A DNA stretch of 64,000 nucleotides from the NCBI RefSeq assembly GCF_900156875.1, contig NZ_LT707409.1, positions 1,528,046 through 1,592,045 of the forward strand, given 5' to 3'. A program made the position numbers and the translations under genes. The DNA is from Robertmurraya dakarensis. Its GTDB lineage: Bacteria; Bacillota; Bacilli; Bacillales; Cytobacillaceae. Shown here piece by piece: positions 1 through 8,259 of the stretch (positions are counted from its first letter, which is position 1; every line of letters begins with the position of its first letter). The notes under the pieces were generated by a model. The model did not search any database. It saw only the letters and a program-made list of their open reading frames with translations, and was not told where the DNA came from.

Positions 1-289
1 AAGTGTTTAACAAACTAGCATTTCTGAGCGGCTTAAAAATAATTTTCTCGATAAAGAAACCAAAAACCCCGATGATGATCAACGTTGCGATTAAAGCAAC
101 AAAAAAGTTGATTTGATAAATACTAACCATAAAGAAGGTTGAAAAACCACCGAGCATGTATAGCTCACCATGCGCCAAGTTAATAACATGCATAATTCCA
201 AATACCAGTGTAAAACCCACTGCCATTAACGCATAAATGCTCCCACTGACTAATCCGTTAATTAACGCCTGGATAATTTGTTCACTCAT
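1..289 (-). CDS. livH: Branched-chain amino-acid-type ABC transporter permease (LivH family), 5' part only
   Basis: The first 96 codons of a minus-strand gene lie inside the window; the rest runs off the left edge. The reading frame starts MSEQIIQALINGLVSG and continues with hydrophobic helices and an INLAHGELYMLGG stretch, typical of LivH-type permeases that form the membrane channel for branched-chain amino acids or related carboxylic acids. An AGGAGAA ribosome site precedes the ATG. It lies 80 bp downstream of the binding-protein gene and is probably co-transcribed with it. The substrate cannot be read from sequence; the neighbouring acyl-CoA genes make a short or branched carboxylic acid possible. 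Confidence 0.85.
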   Translation of the reverse strand, partial: MSEQIIQALINGLVSGSIYALMAVGFTLVFGIMHVINLAHGELYMLGGFSTFFMVSIYQINFFVALIATLIIIGVFGFFIEKIIFKPLRNASLLNT

Positions 290-325
290 ATAGTTCTCCT
301 TTCGGATAAGTTTGATTATATAGAG

Positions 326-358
326 GGAGGAGAGAGTCAGCCTCTCTTCCTCTCCTCC
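326..358 (-). promoter_or_regulatory. Intercistronic stem-loop between the binding protein and permease genes
   Basis: A 9-bp GC-rich stem (GGAGGAGAG at 326-334 pairing with CTCTCCTCC at 350-358) sits in the 80-bp gap after the binding-protein stop codon. No strong U-run follows on the minus strand, so it looks more like an mRNA-stabilising or attenuating hairpin that favours the binding protein over the permease than a full terminator (inference). Confidence 0.5.
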
Positions 359-369
359 AAGGGAAGCTG

Positions 370-1575
370 TTATCTTATGGAATCAATAACATCTTGAGGG
401 ATGTCTTCGTCCTTTTCATAATAGTGAATTTCGCCATCTAGCACGATTCCAGTGATACTCTTGATTGAGTTTTCTCCTTTTTCGTTAAATTGGTAATTAC
501 CCATTAAGCCATCAAAATTACTTGCTCGAATTGCCTCTTGTAATTTTTCTTTATCTGTCGCTGAACCAGCTCGTTCAAAGGCATCTTTAAGTAGATAAAT
601 AGAATCACGGCCAGAATAATGGAATGAGTTCACAAGCTCAGGTTCTTCAAATTTTGCTCTAAATGCCTTATGGTCTTCAGCATCTACCCGGCCGGAACGA
701 GAACCGCCAACTAAACCGTGAGTGTATTCAGGAGGTAATATTTTAATCATTTCTTCAAGTGCTCCACCTGCCCCATCTCTAACTGGGATCTTAATGCCCT
801 TTTCTTTCGCTTGTTTTAAAAGATTGACGAACGATTCAATCTGCGCAACAGCAAATATTACCTCAGCATCAGTTGCAGCCACTTTATCTAGCATCGTTCC
901 AAATTCATGCTGTGTGGGTGCGAATGCTTCCTGGAAGACAATCTCGATATCATTTTCGGCAAACGCTTTGTTAACAGCTTCAGCCGTAGCCATCCCGAAC
1001 TCATCGTTAAAATGAAGCATAGCTACTTTTTTATAATCAAAATTCTTCATGCCATCAACATATTTTTGAATGGCCATAATCGTTTGACTTGAAGCAGATG
1101 TGAAATAATTTGCGCCCATATTAGTTAGTACAGGTGCCGCAGCGACAGCCGTTAACATAGGTGTTTTGTTTCGCTCAGCAATTGGAATCATCGCGGCTGT
1201 TTCTGTACTTGTCGAAGCCCCGATAACTGCCATTACTTTATCTTGCTGAATTAATCTTTCAGTAGCTGCAGTGGCCGACTCAGCTTTTCCTTCCGTGTCG
1301 TAGTGGACCAGCTCAAATTTATAAGATTTATCGCCAATCTTTACCCCGCCGCTTTCATTAATTTCTTCAACCGCAACTCTTTGAGCAGCAAGCGAGTCTT
1401 GACCAGTTTTTGCAATTGCACCGCTTGTAGCAACTGCAATTCCAATTTTAATCGTATCTCCTCCATCCCCTGAACCACCTTTTCCTCCTGTTTCCGATGA
1501 TCCACTGCAGCCTGTAAAAACCAAAAGTACAAATGCCATTAAGCCTGCGAGTAGAGATAACTTTCGTTTTCCCAT
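370..1575 (-). CDS. ABC transporter substrate-binding lipoprotein (LivJ/type-1 periplasmic binding protein)
   Basis: A 401-residue secreted lipoprotein. The N-terminus has KRK, a hydrophobic run and the lipobox VFTGC with the acylated cysteine at residue 23, followed by a Ser/Gly linker. The remainder is a Periplas_BP_6 (LivJ-like) domain with the IKIGIAVATSGAIAKTGQDS start and the usual two-lobe layout. It should capture a small ligand outside the membrane and hand it to the LivH-type permease encoded just downstream. The start is supported by an AGGGGGA ribosome site. A CcpA-type operator lies upstream at 1655-1668. Leucine/isoleucine/valine is the family default, but homologues beside CoA-ligase genes often carry other carboxylates, so specificity is open. 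Confidence 0.88.
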   Translation of the reverse strand: MGKRKLSLLAGLMAFVLLVFTGCSGSSETGGKGGSGDGGDTIKIGIAVATSGAIAKTGQDSLAAQRVAVEEINESGGVKIGDKSYKFELVHYDTEGKAESATAATERLIQQDKVMAVIGASTSTETAAMIPIAERNKTPMLTAVAAAPVLTNMGANYFTSASSQTIMAIQKYVDGMKNFDYKKVAMLHFNDEFGMATAEAVNKAFAENDIEIVFQEAFAPTQHEFGTMLDKVAATDAEVIFAVAQIESFVNLLKQAKEKGIKIPVRDGAGGALEEMIKILPPEYTHGLVGGSRSGRVDAEDHKAFRAKFEEPELVNSFHYSGRDSIYLLKDAFERAGSATDKEKLQEAIRASNFDGLMGNYQFNEKGENSIKSITGIVLDGEIHYYEKDEDIPQDVIDSIR

Positions 1576-1654
1576 GTTAATCCCCCTAATTATTTTTAAT
1601 TTACAGTGTTAGAAATAAGACTTTGACTTTATGAACTTCGATCACCTCCCTTTA

Positions 1655-1668
1655 TGAAAGCGTGTACA
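1655..1668 (+). promoter_or_regulatory. Candidate catabolite-responsive element (cre) upstream of the binding-protein gene
   Basis: TGAAAGCGTGTACA matches the CcpA consensus TGWAANCGNTNWCA at all but one position, with the central CG intact. It lies about 80 bp upstream of the binding-protein start, in the leader/promoter region. Known CcpA sites in Bacillaceae repress secondary carbon-source transport when glucose is present; regulation here is inferred. Confidence 0.5.
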
Positions 1669-1748
1669 TAATTAATTTAACGAAATAATATAATATTATG
1701 AATATTCCGAATTTTTATGGCGTAAATTCACTCCTCCTATTTACCACA

Positions 1749-1781
1749 CAAACCAATACTATCATAAGTAGTATTGGTTTG
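1749..1781 (-). terminator. 13-bp stem-loop at the end of the acyl-CoA catabolic operon
   Basis: CAAACCAATACTA (1749-1761) pairs perfectly with TAGTATTGGTTTG (1769-1781) around a 7-nt loop, 14 bp after the dehydrogenase stop. No long U-run follows on the minus strand, so termination may be leaky into the downstream transporter genes. Confidence 0.6.
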
Positions 1782-1794
1782 CTGCAACCATTTA

Positions 1795-3003
1795 TTAAAA
1801 ATTAGCTGGATCCCAAGATCCTCCCTCTTTATATTTTCTAATAATACGGCGTGCAATTGTTGCAGTATGCACTTCATCTGGACCATCATAAATTCGTGCA
1901 TATCTTGCTTCTCTGTACATTTTTTCTAATGGTGTATCAGCTGTTACACCCTTTGCACCATGTACCTGGATCGCTCTATCAATGACGTCATGAAGGACTT
2001 TTGCTCCATACACTTTGATCATTGCAATATCAATTCTTGCGTCTTCTCCTCTATCAATCTTCTTGGCAGCTTCAAATGTCATTAAGCGGGCAGACTGAAT
2101 TTCCGTAGCAGAATCTGCTATGAACTTTTGAATCATTTGTTTATCAGCCAGCAATGAACCATGTGCATAACGGTTAAGTGATCTTTCAACCATAAGATCG
2201 AATGCACGCTGTGCTTGCCCTAACCATCTCATGCAGTGATAAATCCGGCCTGGTCCAAGTCGTTTTTGTGCAATTACAAATCCTTCCCCGCGTTCTCCAA
2301 GTAAATTTTCTTTAGGAACTCTAACATTTGTTAGGCGGATTTCACAGTGTGCACCGTGTTCATGCCCCATTGTCGGAACCACTCTGACAATTTCATAACC
2401 AGGTGTGTTCGTTGGAACGATGATCATTGATGCTCTTCTATGTCTGCTTTCCTCATTTGGTTCTGTTACACAGAACATCGTCGTGAACGCAGCTCTAGTT
2501 GCCCCAGTCGTAAACCACTTGTGAGCGTTAATTACCCATTCGTCTCCATCTAGATAAGCAGTTGATTGAATCAATGTCGGGTCAGACCCTGCTACTTCAG
2601 GTTCAGTTAACCCTACAGATGGATTAATTTCCCCCCTAACCATAGGGTATAGCCATCTATCCTTTTGCTCTTGTGTTCCAAATAAATTCAGCATGGTAGC
2701 ATCTTGAGCAGTATGCGTTCCAAGCGAAGCCATCGCTGCCTCAGAACGACCTACCACTTCGTTAATGTAGACGTAGTCCATAAACTTTAGACCGCCGCCG
2801 CCAATTTCCTTTGGTAAGCCTAATGCCCATATTCCTTGCTCTTTTGCCTCTGCCTGCAAGCCTTTTAATATTTCGCGCCCCTCTATACGATCTTCAATGT
2901 CTTTTTCAACAGGAATGACCTTTTCATCAATAAATTTTCTAACCTTTTGACGAAGCTCAATTACTTCTTGACTCATACCATACTTCTTTTCGATTTCATT
3001 CAT
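1795..3003 (-). CDS. Acyl-CoA dehydrogenase family protein with an ACAD10/11-type DGPDEVH motif
   Basis: A 402-residue flavoprotein with the acyl-CoA dehydrogenase fold: helical N-domain, the FAD/substrate motif GLTEPEVAGSDP, the KWFTTGA strand and the C-terminal helical domain ending RIYDGPDEVHTATIARR (Y at residue 372). The usual E-G-T signature is replaced by D-G-P-D-E-V-H, as in eukaryotic ACAD10/ACAD11, which act after a fused kinase domain to remove phosphate from 4-phospho-acyl-CoA. Here two kinase-fold genes lie just upstream in the same operon, so a joint role in hydroxyacyl-CoA conversion is plausible (inference). The start follows a GGAGG site at good spacing. Ordinary alpha,beta-desaturation of an acyl-CoA is the alternative. 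Confidence 0.88.
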   Translation of the reverse strand: MNEIEKKYGMSQEVIELRQKVRKFIDEKVIPVEKDIEDRIEGREILKGLQAEAKEQGIWALGLPKEIGGGGLKFMDYVYINEVVGRSEAAMASLGTHTAQDATMLNLFGTQEQKDRWLYPMVRGEINPSVGLTEPEVAGSDPTLIQSTAYLDGDEWVINAHKWFTTGATRAAFTTMFCVTEPNEESRHRRASMIIVPTNTPGYEIVRVVPTMGHEHGAHCEIRLTNVRVPKENLLGERGEGFVIAQKRLGPGRIYHCMRWLGQAQRAFDLMVERSLNRYAHGSLLADKQMIQKFIADSATEIQSARLMTFEAAKKIDRGEDARIDIAMIKVYGAKVLHDVIDRAIQVHGAKGVTADTPLEKMYREARYARIYDGPDEVHTATIARRIIRKYKEGGSWDPANF

Positions 3004-3065
3004 TCTAAAAAACCTCCTAAAATTTTATCATTACTCTGATAATTAAATAGAAAGAATCTACTAAA

Positions 3066-3524
3066 TTATCGAACCAAACTCATTTCAATGTTCAACTGCT
3101 CGCGAACTTTTTCTCTTAAAGGTGTAATATAGGATTCCTGTATTTCAGGATTTCTATCATTCTCTTTATACAATTGCTGTATAAGCTGACATTGTATATC
3201 ATTTAACACTTTCCATTTTTCAGTGACATCTACTAATCCTTCTGTGTTTTTATAGGACTTCTCTAAAGAACCTTTCCAGTCTAGACTTGAAAATTGTCCG
3301 GAATCCTGCTCAAGCTTTTGGAATTGCTCCTCAAGATTCTCTTGGATCTTTGCAATAAGCTGCTCTTTTGGACTGATATTTTCAACCGTCCACATATCCA
3401 GATTCTTCAGGACTGATATTAAGGCAATGGCTTGTTCCTTTGCTACACCGTCTTCAAGCTCCGGAATAATAATCTCCTTTAATGCTTGATTTGCCGTCTT
3501 AAAGGTTAATTTTTTATCTAGCAT
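3066..3524 (-). CDS. Small helical protein between kinase and dehydrogenase genes (LvaB-position)
   Basis: A 152-residue soluble, mostly helical, acidic protein with no signal peptide or membrane segment. I do not recognise a catalytic motif. The N-terminal pattern (L-x-E-I-I-I-P-E-L-E-D-G-V-A then a helix) recalls the small partner proteins encoded next to APH-fold acyl-CoA kinases, such as LvaB in the Pseudomonas levulinate pathway; this is a weak pattern-level resemblance supported mainly by position. The gene is 11 bp downstream of one kinase gene and 62 bp upstream of the dehydrogenase gene, with an AGGAGG site before its ATG, so it is clearly part of the operon. Confidence 0.75.
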   Translation of the reverse strand: MLDKKLTFKTANQALKEIIIPELEDGVAKEQAIALISVLKNLDMWTVENISPKEQLIAKIQENLEEQFQKLEQDSGQFSSLDWKGSLEKSYKNTEGLVDVTEKWKVLNDIQCQLIQQLYKENDRNPEIQESYITPLREKVREQLNIEMSLVR

Positions 3525-3535
3525 GATAAGACCTC

Positions 3536-4570
3536 CTAATACCCTAATAATTCAGCTACCATGCCTCGCATCAATGGCCATCGGTATCCTTGACGGGCCA
3601 TTCTTAAATCTTGTGTCTGCCCCTTTGCAAAGGATGTACCAGCTGACTGTGAAATTAAAACAAATCGTACTTGGTGAAAAACTTCATAATAATGAACAAC
3701 TTTTTCGTCCACCTGCAAACCGGTTAATTTACTATAAGTTTCATAGAACATATCTCTGTCTAATAAGTAGCACAGAAGCGGAGAATCCATTCGATTTGAT
3801 TTTGCACAAACGTAGGCTACGTCTGCCATTGGATCCCCAATTTCTGCCGCCTCCCAGTCTAGTATCCCGGTAATTTCATTATTTTTATACAACAGGTTCC
3901 CCGTCCGGTAATCGTTATGTACGATCGAATATCTCTGTGCTGCAGGTTTATTTGCTTTAAGCCATTCTAAAGCATCTACCATAACAGGGTCAGGACTGAT
4001 TAAATATCTGTTGTACATCTCTTCGAGTCCCTTAATTTTACTATCAATATATCCATATGGTCCGACTGGTTCAGTAAAGTCCTTTGTAAAGCCTGCTTCT
4101 TGATAGTCTAAAAGATGCAGTTTTGCTAATAGTTCTACAAACTGCTGCGGGATGTGACCATCATCATGAGCCTGTTTTAGAAACTGCTGACCTTCTTTAG
4201 ACCAAGGCACATAGGCTGCCCCTTCCAGCTTATCCATCACAAAAAACGAGCCGCCGAGAATAGATTCATCTGTTTCATACCAGTGAACACCCGGTACGGG
4301 TAAATCACAATTCTTACTTAAAATATCTAAAAAATTATATTGATTATAGAAATTTTTGTTTTCGCGCATCAAGCCTCCTTTGTTCTGTTTTCGAATGGCA
4401 AAGCCCTTTTGATGGGTTTCACCATCAGATTCCCAATTCACATTGAAAATGAAGGCCTCATCTGACCAACCTGCAGATGGCTGCTTAAAATCTGATATCC
4501 TTAAGTTAACAGCACCCTCAAGCTTACTTTCAAAGTAAGATTTAAGGGCCTGTTTAGTAGTTTCTGACAT
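3536..4570 (-). CDS. APH-fold phosphotransferase, probable acyl-CoA-linked kinase (copy 1)
   Basis: A 344-residue aminoglycoside-phosphotransferase-fold kinase. The catalytic loop HNDYRTGN and the metal-binding ILDWEAAEIGDP motif are both present, so it should be an active ATP-dependent kinase. The start is set at the ATG at 4570, preceded by GGAGGGG; an upstream TTG would overlap that ribosome site. Relatives in this context (LvaA, the kinase half of ACAD10/11) phosphorylate the 4-hydroxyl of hydroxyacyl-CoA. A second kinase-fold gene lies 68 bp upstream, which may mean two substrates or a heteromer. Antibiotic modification is unlikely given the operon of acyl-CoA enzymes. Confidence 0.85.
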   Translation of the reverse strand: MSETTKQALKSYFESKLEGAVNLRISDFKQPSAGWSDEAFIFNVNWESDGETHQKGFAIRKQNKGGLMRENKNFYNQYNFLDILSKNCDLPVPGVHWYETDESILGGSFFVMDKLEGAAYVPWSKEGQQFLKQAHDDGHIPQQFVELLAKLHLLDYQEAGFTKDFTEPVGPYGYIDSKIKGLEEMYNRYLISPDPVMVDALEWLKANKPAAQRYSIVHNDYRTGNLLYKNNEITGILDWEAAEIGDPMADVAYVCAKSNRMDSPLLCYLLDRDMFYETYSKLTGLQVDEKVVHYYEVFHQVRFVLISQSAGTSFAKGQTQDLRMARQGYRWPLMRGMVAELLGY

Positions 4571-4638
4571 TCGCGCTATCCCCTCCAAAAATGATAATCG
4601 TATTATTCAATTGTGCAGGAATATCTCTCAATCTATTC

Positions 4639-5721
4639 TTAATATTTAGCTCCTGTATTTTCTAAAGCCCAGTCTGTAAGATTTCTTACAAACTCATCCA
4701 ATTTCGCAAATCTCTCATCACTTGTTTGGCCTTTTTTCCAGCGATAATACATCTGCTGCATAATAACAATGTGTTTGAAATAGCCAAATACGATATAATA
4801 ATTCATTTTGGACACATCTCGGCCGCTGACTTTTGAATATGTTTCAATAAATTCTCTTCTTGTCATAAATCCTGGTCTTGTTGTAATTGGGGTTTCGCCT
4901 CTTTGTGATTTGATAAAGTCTGGATCACTTGGTTCAAACCATAAAGCAAGTGCAGATGCAAGATCTGTTAAAGGATCCCCTACTGTACTCATCTCCCAAT
5001 CCAGCACTCCAGAAATTTGCGTTAGATCATCTTTATCAAACAATATATTCTTTAAATGAAAATCATAATGAATTAACGTCGCCGGCTGTGAAACCGGTCT
5101 GTTGTCTGTGATCCACTTAATTAACCGCTCCATTCCTGGCACATCATCCGTTTTAACGTTTTCATAACGGCCGATCCAGCCTTTAACCTGTCTCTCCAAG
5201 AACCCTTGTGGCTTCGTAAAGTTGACTATATCTGTTTTTGTATAATCAATTTCATGAAGCTTTGCCAGTGAATTGACCATTGTATTTGAAATTTGATGAT
5301 AGAGCTCTTTACTTCCGTCGCTGTGATCAGGCAGTGCTGATCCTAGTAAAACACCATTCAGCCTCTGCATGACATAAAATGGCGCACCAATTAAACTATC
5401 ATCTTCTATAAAGAAGTATGGCTTTGGTGCAAGTGGATAAACCGGATTAATGGCACTTAATACCCTATATTCTCGCTGCATGTCGTGAGCTCCTGTATTA
5501 ACAGGACCAAGCGGTGCTCTCCGCAAAACACCCTGCCATTCTCCTACTCTTAGCAAATACGTTAAATTAGAACTTCCGGCACTAAATTGCTCCACAACCA
5601 TGGGATCATTGCTTAATTCTGGAAGCTTCTTCCTAAGAAGCTCCTCTACCACTTCAACATTTAATTCTTCACCTTTACGAACGGAAATGGTATCTTCTAT
5701 GATTTTTTTATTCGTTGTCAT
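4639..5721 (-). CDS. APH-fold phosphotransferase, probable acyl-CoA-linked kinase (copy 2)
   Basis: A 360-residue APH-fold kinase, closer in feel to the ACAD10/11 and LvaA kinase domain: nucleotide-lobe FSAGSSNLTYLLR and VLRRAP, catalytic loop HYDFHLKN, and metal loop VLDWEMSTVGDPLTDLA. It lies 11 bp after the enoyl-CoA hydratase gene and shares its operon with a second, clearly divergent kinase. Together with the small protein and the DGPDEVH dehydrogenase it forms a possible hydroxyacyl-CoA phosphorylation/elimination module (inference from family knowledge). GGAGGA precedes the ATG. Confidence 0.86.
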   Translation of the reverse strand: MTTNKKIIEDTISVRKGEELNVEVVEELLRKKLPELSNDPMVVEQFSAGSSNLTYLLRVGEWQGVLRRAPLGPVNTGAHDMQREYRVLSAINPVYPLAPKPYFFIEDDSLIGAPFYVMQRLNGVLLGSALPDHSDGSKELYHQISNTMVNSLAKLHEIDYTKTDIVNFTKPQGFLERQVKGWIGRYENVKTDDVPGMERLIKWITDNRPVSQPATLIHYDFHLKNILFDKDDLTQISGVLDWEMSTVGDPLTDLASALALWFEPSDPDFIKSQRGETPITTRPGFMTRREFIETYSKVSGRDVSKMNYYIVFGYFKHIVIMQQMYYRWKKGQTSDERFAKLDEFVRNLTDWALENTGAKY

Positions 5722-5732
5722 GTTTTTCCTCC

Positions 5733-6584
5733 TTAATTAGATTTTGCCTCATCCCACCATGGATAAAAGTCAGGCAGGTCTGTACTTGGCTTCATAGTAA
5801 AATTTGGTTTACGCTTTTCTAAAAAGGAAGCAATCCCTTCTTTAGCATCAACCTGTCTAGAAGCCCATAAATTCCCTTTAGATTCAATTTTATGGGACTC
5901 CATTGGGTGAGTTTCACCAAGCATTTTCCAAAATAAATTTCTTGATAATGCAATTGCTGTAGCAGAAGTATTTTCGGCAATTTTTTCTGCTAATGCTCTA
6001 GCTGTTGGCAGCAGCTCTTCAGGTGGAACCACTTTGCTGACAAGGCCGCTTTCTAGAGCTTCTTCGGGTGAAATAAAATCTCCCGTATAGACCCATTCTA
6101 ACGCCTTGCTAATTCCAACTATTTTCGGTAGAAACCAACCGCTGGCGGCTTCCGGTAATATCCCTCTTCTTGTGAAAATAAAGCCAATTTTAGAATTAGT
6201 TGAACAAATGCGAATGTCCATTGGCAAGGCCAAAGTAATTCCTACCCCTACAGCAGGACCATTGATTGCGGCAATAATCGGTTTCTTCAAGTTAAATAAT
6301 TTGAATACGAAACCTCCTCCTCTTTCTTCCGAATCGTCTGATTTACCCGAGAAATAATCCTCTTCAATTGAACTAGTTCCTTTTCCTAAATCAGCACCAG
6401 AACAAAAGGCTCTGCCTTCCCCAGTGACAATTACTACTCTAATGTCATCATTGTTGTCAGCATAATCTAAGGCTTCTGTGAATTCCTTAGACATTTGTGG
6501 ATTAAACGCATTTAACTTTTCAGGACGATTTAACGTGATGGTTAACACGCGGTTAGAAACATCACACTTAATTGTTTCGTACAT
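5733..6584 (-). CDS. Enoyl-CoA hydratase/isomerase family protein
   Basis: A 283-residue crotonase-fold enzyme. The oxyanion-hole segments GRAFCSGADLG and INGPAVGVGI are present, as is the RRGILPEAASGWFLP region that supplies the catalytic glutamate in hydratases. It likely hydrates an enoyl-CoA made by the dehydrogenase encoded in the same operon. It follows an acyl-CoA ligase gene after 30 bp and is followed by the kinase genes, so its product is placed in the middle of a CoA-thioester degradation route. Isomerase or hydrolase activity cannot be ruled out from sequence. Confidence 0.88.
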   Translation of the reverse strand: MYETIKCDVSNRVLTITLNRPEKLNAFNPQMSKEFTEALDYADNNDDIRVVIVTGEGRAFCSGADLGKGTSSIEEDYFSGKSDDSEERGGGFVFKLFNLKKPIIAAINGPAVGVGITLALPMDIRICSTNSKIGFIFTRRGILPEAASGWFLPKIVGISKALEWVYTGDFISPEEALESGLVSKVVPPEELLPTARALAEKIAENTSATAIALSRNLFWKMLGETHPMESHKIESKGNLWASRQVDAKEGIASFLEKRKPNFTMKPSTDLPDFYPWWDEAKSN

Positions 6585-6614
6585 CCTATTTCCCCCTCAT
6601 CCTCAAAATTGGGA

Positions 6615-8204
6615 TCATATTCGTAATTGATGCTTTAATACCTTCCCTGACGCGTTTTTCGGGAGCTCATCAATAAATTCATAAAATTCAGGAATCTTAA
6701 AACGCGCCAAATGTTGGGCACAATAGCTGCGAATTGCTTCCTGATCTTGTTCATTTAAAGAGTCTGAAACGACAAAAGCCTTTACTCTCTCTCCATAGAT
6801 TTCATCCGGAACACCTACTACTGCAGCCTCTAGGATATCGGAATGTTTCTTTAAAACATCCTCAACTTCAATAGAAAATATTTTTTCGCCGCCACGGTTA
6901 ATCATGTCTTTCTTCCGATCGAGAATATAGACAAAACCATCTTCATCGATTTTCGCGATATCGCCAGATCGCCAGTATCCATCTACAAAGGAAGTTTTAT
7001 TTGCCTCCGGATTCTCCCAATAGCCGCCGATCACCATCGGACCTTTAATTAATAACTCTCCCTCTTGATTTGGACCGAGTTCACGATCATTTGTATCAAT
7101 GACCATAATATCTGCCGTCTCGACAGGAAGGCCAACAGAACTCGCTTTGCTCATTGGATAATGATCTGGCATAATCGTAGTCGGTGAAGTCGTTTCCGTT
7201 GCCCCATACACATTGTGCAGTGTGGCGTTCGGAAAAATTCTTTTTAGCATTTCTAATGTATGCTGGTAGATTGGTGAACCGCCAAAGCCAACTCTTTTAA
7301 CAAAATCAAAAGAGTACTCCTCTAGAAGCGGGCTCGTCGCCATCATCGCATAGATCGTTGGGACATTGCTTTGAACATTGATTTTGTAGTCATAGCTTTG
7401 TTTAATGTATTTTTCATTTTGATATTTTTTAATAATCAGCATGGAACCGCCGATATAGACGCTTTGCAGAAATCTGGCCACTAGTCCTGTTACATGGAAA
7501 AAAGGAACTGCCAGGATCGATCTTACATTTTCATCACCCTTAAATGCCCGCTGATAATGCATGACAGAATGAATGACATTAATATGACTAATCACCGCAC
7601 CCTTTGGGCGCCCTGTTGTTCCTGAAGTATATAAAATAAAAGCCGGGTCCAGTTCATTTACTTCCACATCTATTAGCGGGTTTTGCTCAGCAAGTAAGCC
7701 TGCTAAACTATCATAATCTGTTGTTTTCTCGCCAATTGAAACAATGCTTCTTGTGTAAGGTTCTGCTGCCTGAAAATTCTTCTTACAATCTTCTACTACC
7801 GGAAGCAAGTCTTGATCACATAAGAGCACCTTTGGCCTTGAATTGCTCAGGACAAACGCAACTTCCGGTGTCCTTAACTTTGTGTTAACGGGGACCATAA
7901 TCGTCCCTGATTTAACACAAGCCATCACGATAATGGCAAACTCAAAACTATTTCCCAGCAATGTAGCAATTCGGTCTCCTTTTTTAATTCCGTACTTGGA
8001 TTGCAATGAAGCTATTAATCTATCTGATTTTTCATCGATTTCTTTGTAAGTAATCTTGTCATCATCCAAATAAAGGGCATCTTTATTTCCATGTTTTGAT
8101 ACGGTATTTTTAAAAAAGTCCTTTATTGATGATGGTCTTTCGGCAAAAACCTTAATTCCCTCTCTTCCGAAAAGAGAGACCCTTTTAATATCTGTATCAA
8201 TCAA
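6615..8204 (-). CDS. Class I adenylate-forming acyl-CoA ligase (FadD-like, copy 1)
   Basis: A 529-residue AMP-forming ligase. The nucleotide loop LYTSGTTGRPKG, the YGATETTSP motif, the YWRSGDIAKIDEDG hinge and the C-terminal catalytic-lysine segment PKNASGKVLK are all intact. It should activate a carboxylic acid to its CoA thioester with ATP. The start is a TTG (8204) with a GGGGA sequence upstream; no better in-frame start is visible. It lies 55 bp downstream of a second, divergent ligase gene, suggesting that two acids, or an acid and its product, are activated in the pathway. Confidence 0.88.
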   Translation of the reverse strand: MIDTDIKRVSLFGREGIKVFAERPSSIKDFFKNTVSKHGNKDALYLDDDKITYKEIDEKSDRLIASLQSKYGIKKGDRIATLLGNSFEFAIIVMACVKSGTIMVPVNTKLRTPEVAFVLSNSRPKVLLCDQDLLPVVEDCKKNFQAAEPYTRSIVSIGEKTTDYDSLAGLLAEQNPLIDVEVNELDPAFILYTSGTTGRPKGAVISHINVIHSVMHYQRAFKGDENVRSILAVPFFHVTGLVARFLQSVYIGGSMLIIKKYQNEKYIKQSYDYKINVQSNVPTIYAMMATSPLLEEYSFDFVKRVGFGGSPIYQHTLEMLKRIFPNATLHNVYGATETTSPTTIMPDHYPMSKASSVGLPVETADIMVIDTNDRELGPNQEGELLIKGPMVIGGYWENPEANKTSFVDGYWRSGDIAKIDEDGFVYILDRKKDMINRGGEKIFSIEVEDVLKKHSDILEAAVVGVPDEIYGERVKAFVVSDSLNEQDQEAIRSYCAQHLARFKIPEFYEFIDELPKNASGKVLKHQLRI

Positions 8205-8259
8205 AAAGCTTCATCCCCTAATATTAGTTTGGTTACATAAAAGTTCGTAAAATACTTGT

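Noticed and set aside
3536-5721. The two APH-fold genes as aminoglycoside-resistance determinants
   Set aside because: They lie in an operon with CoA ligases, hydratase and acyl-CoA dehydrogenase and resemble LvaA/ACAD10-11 kinases; no resistance context is seen.
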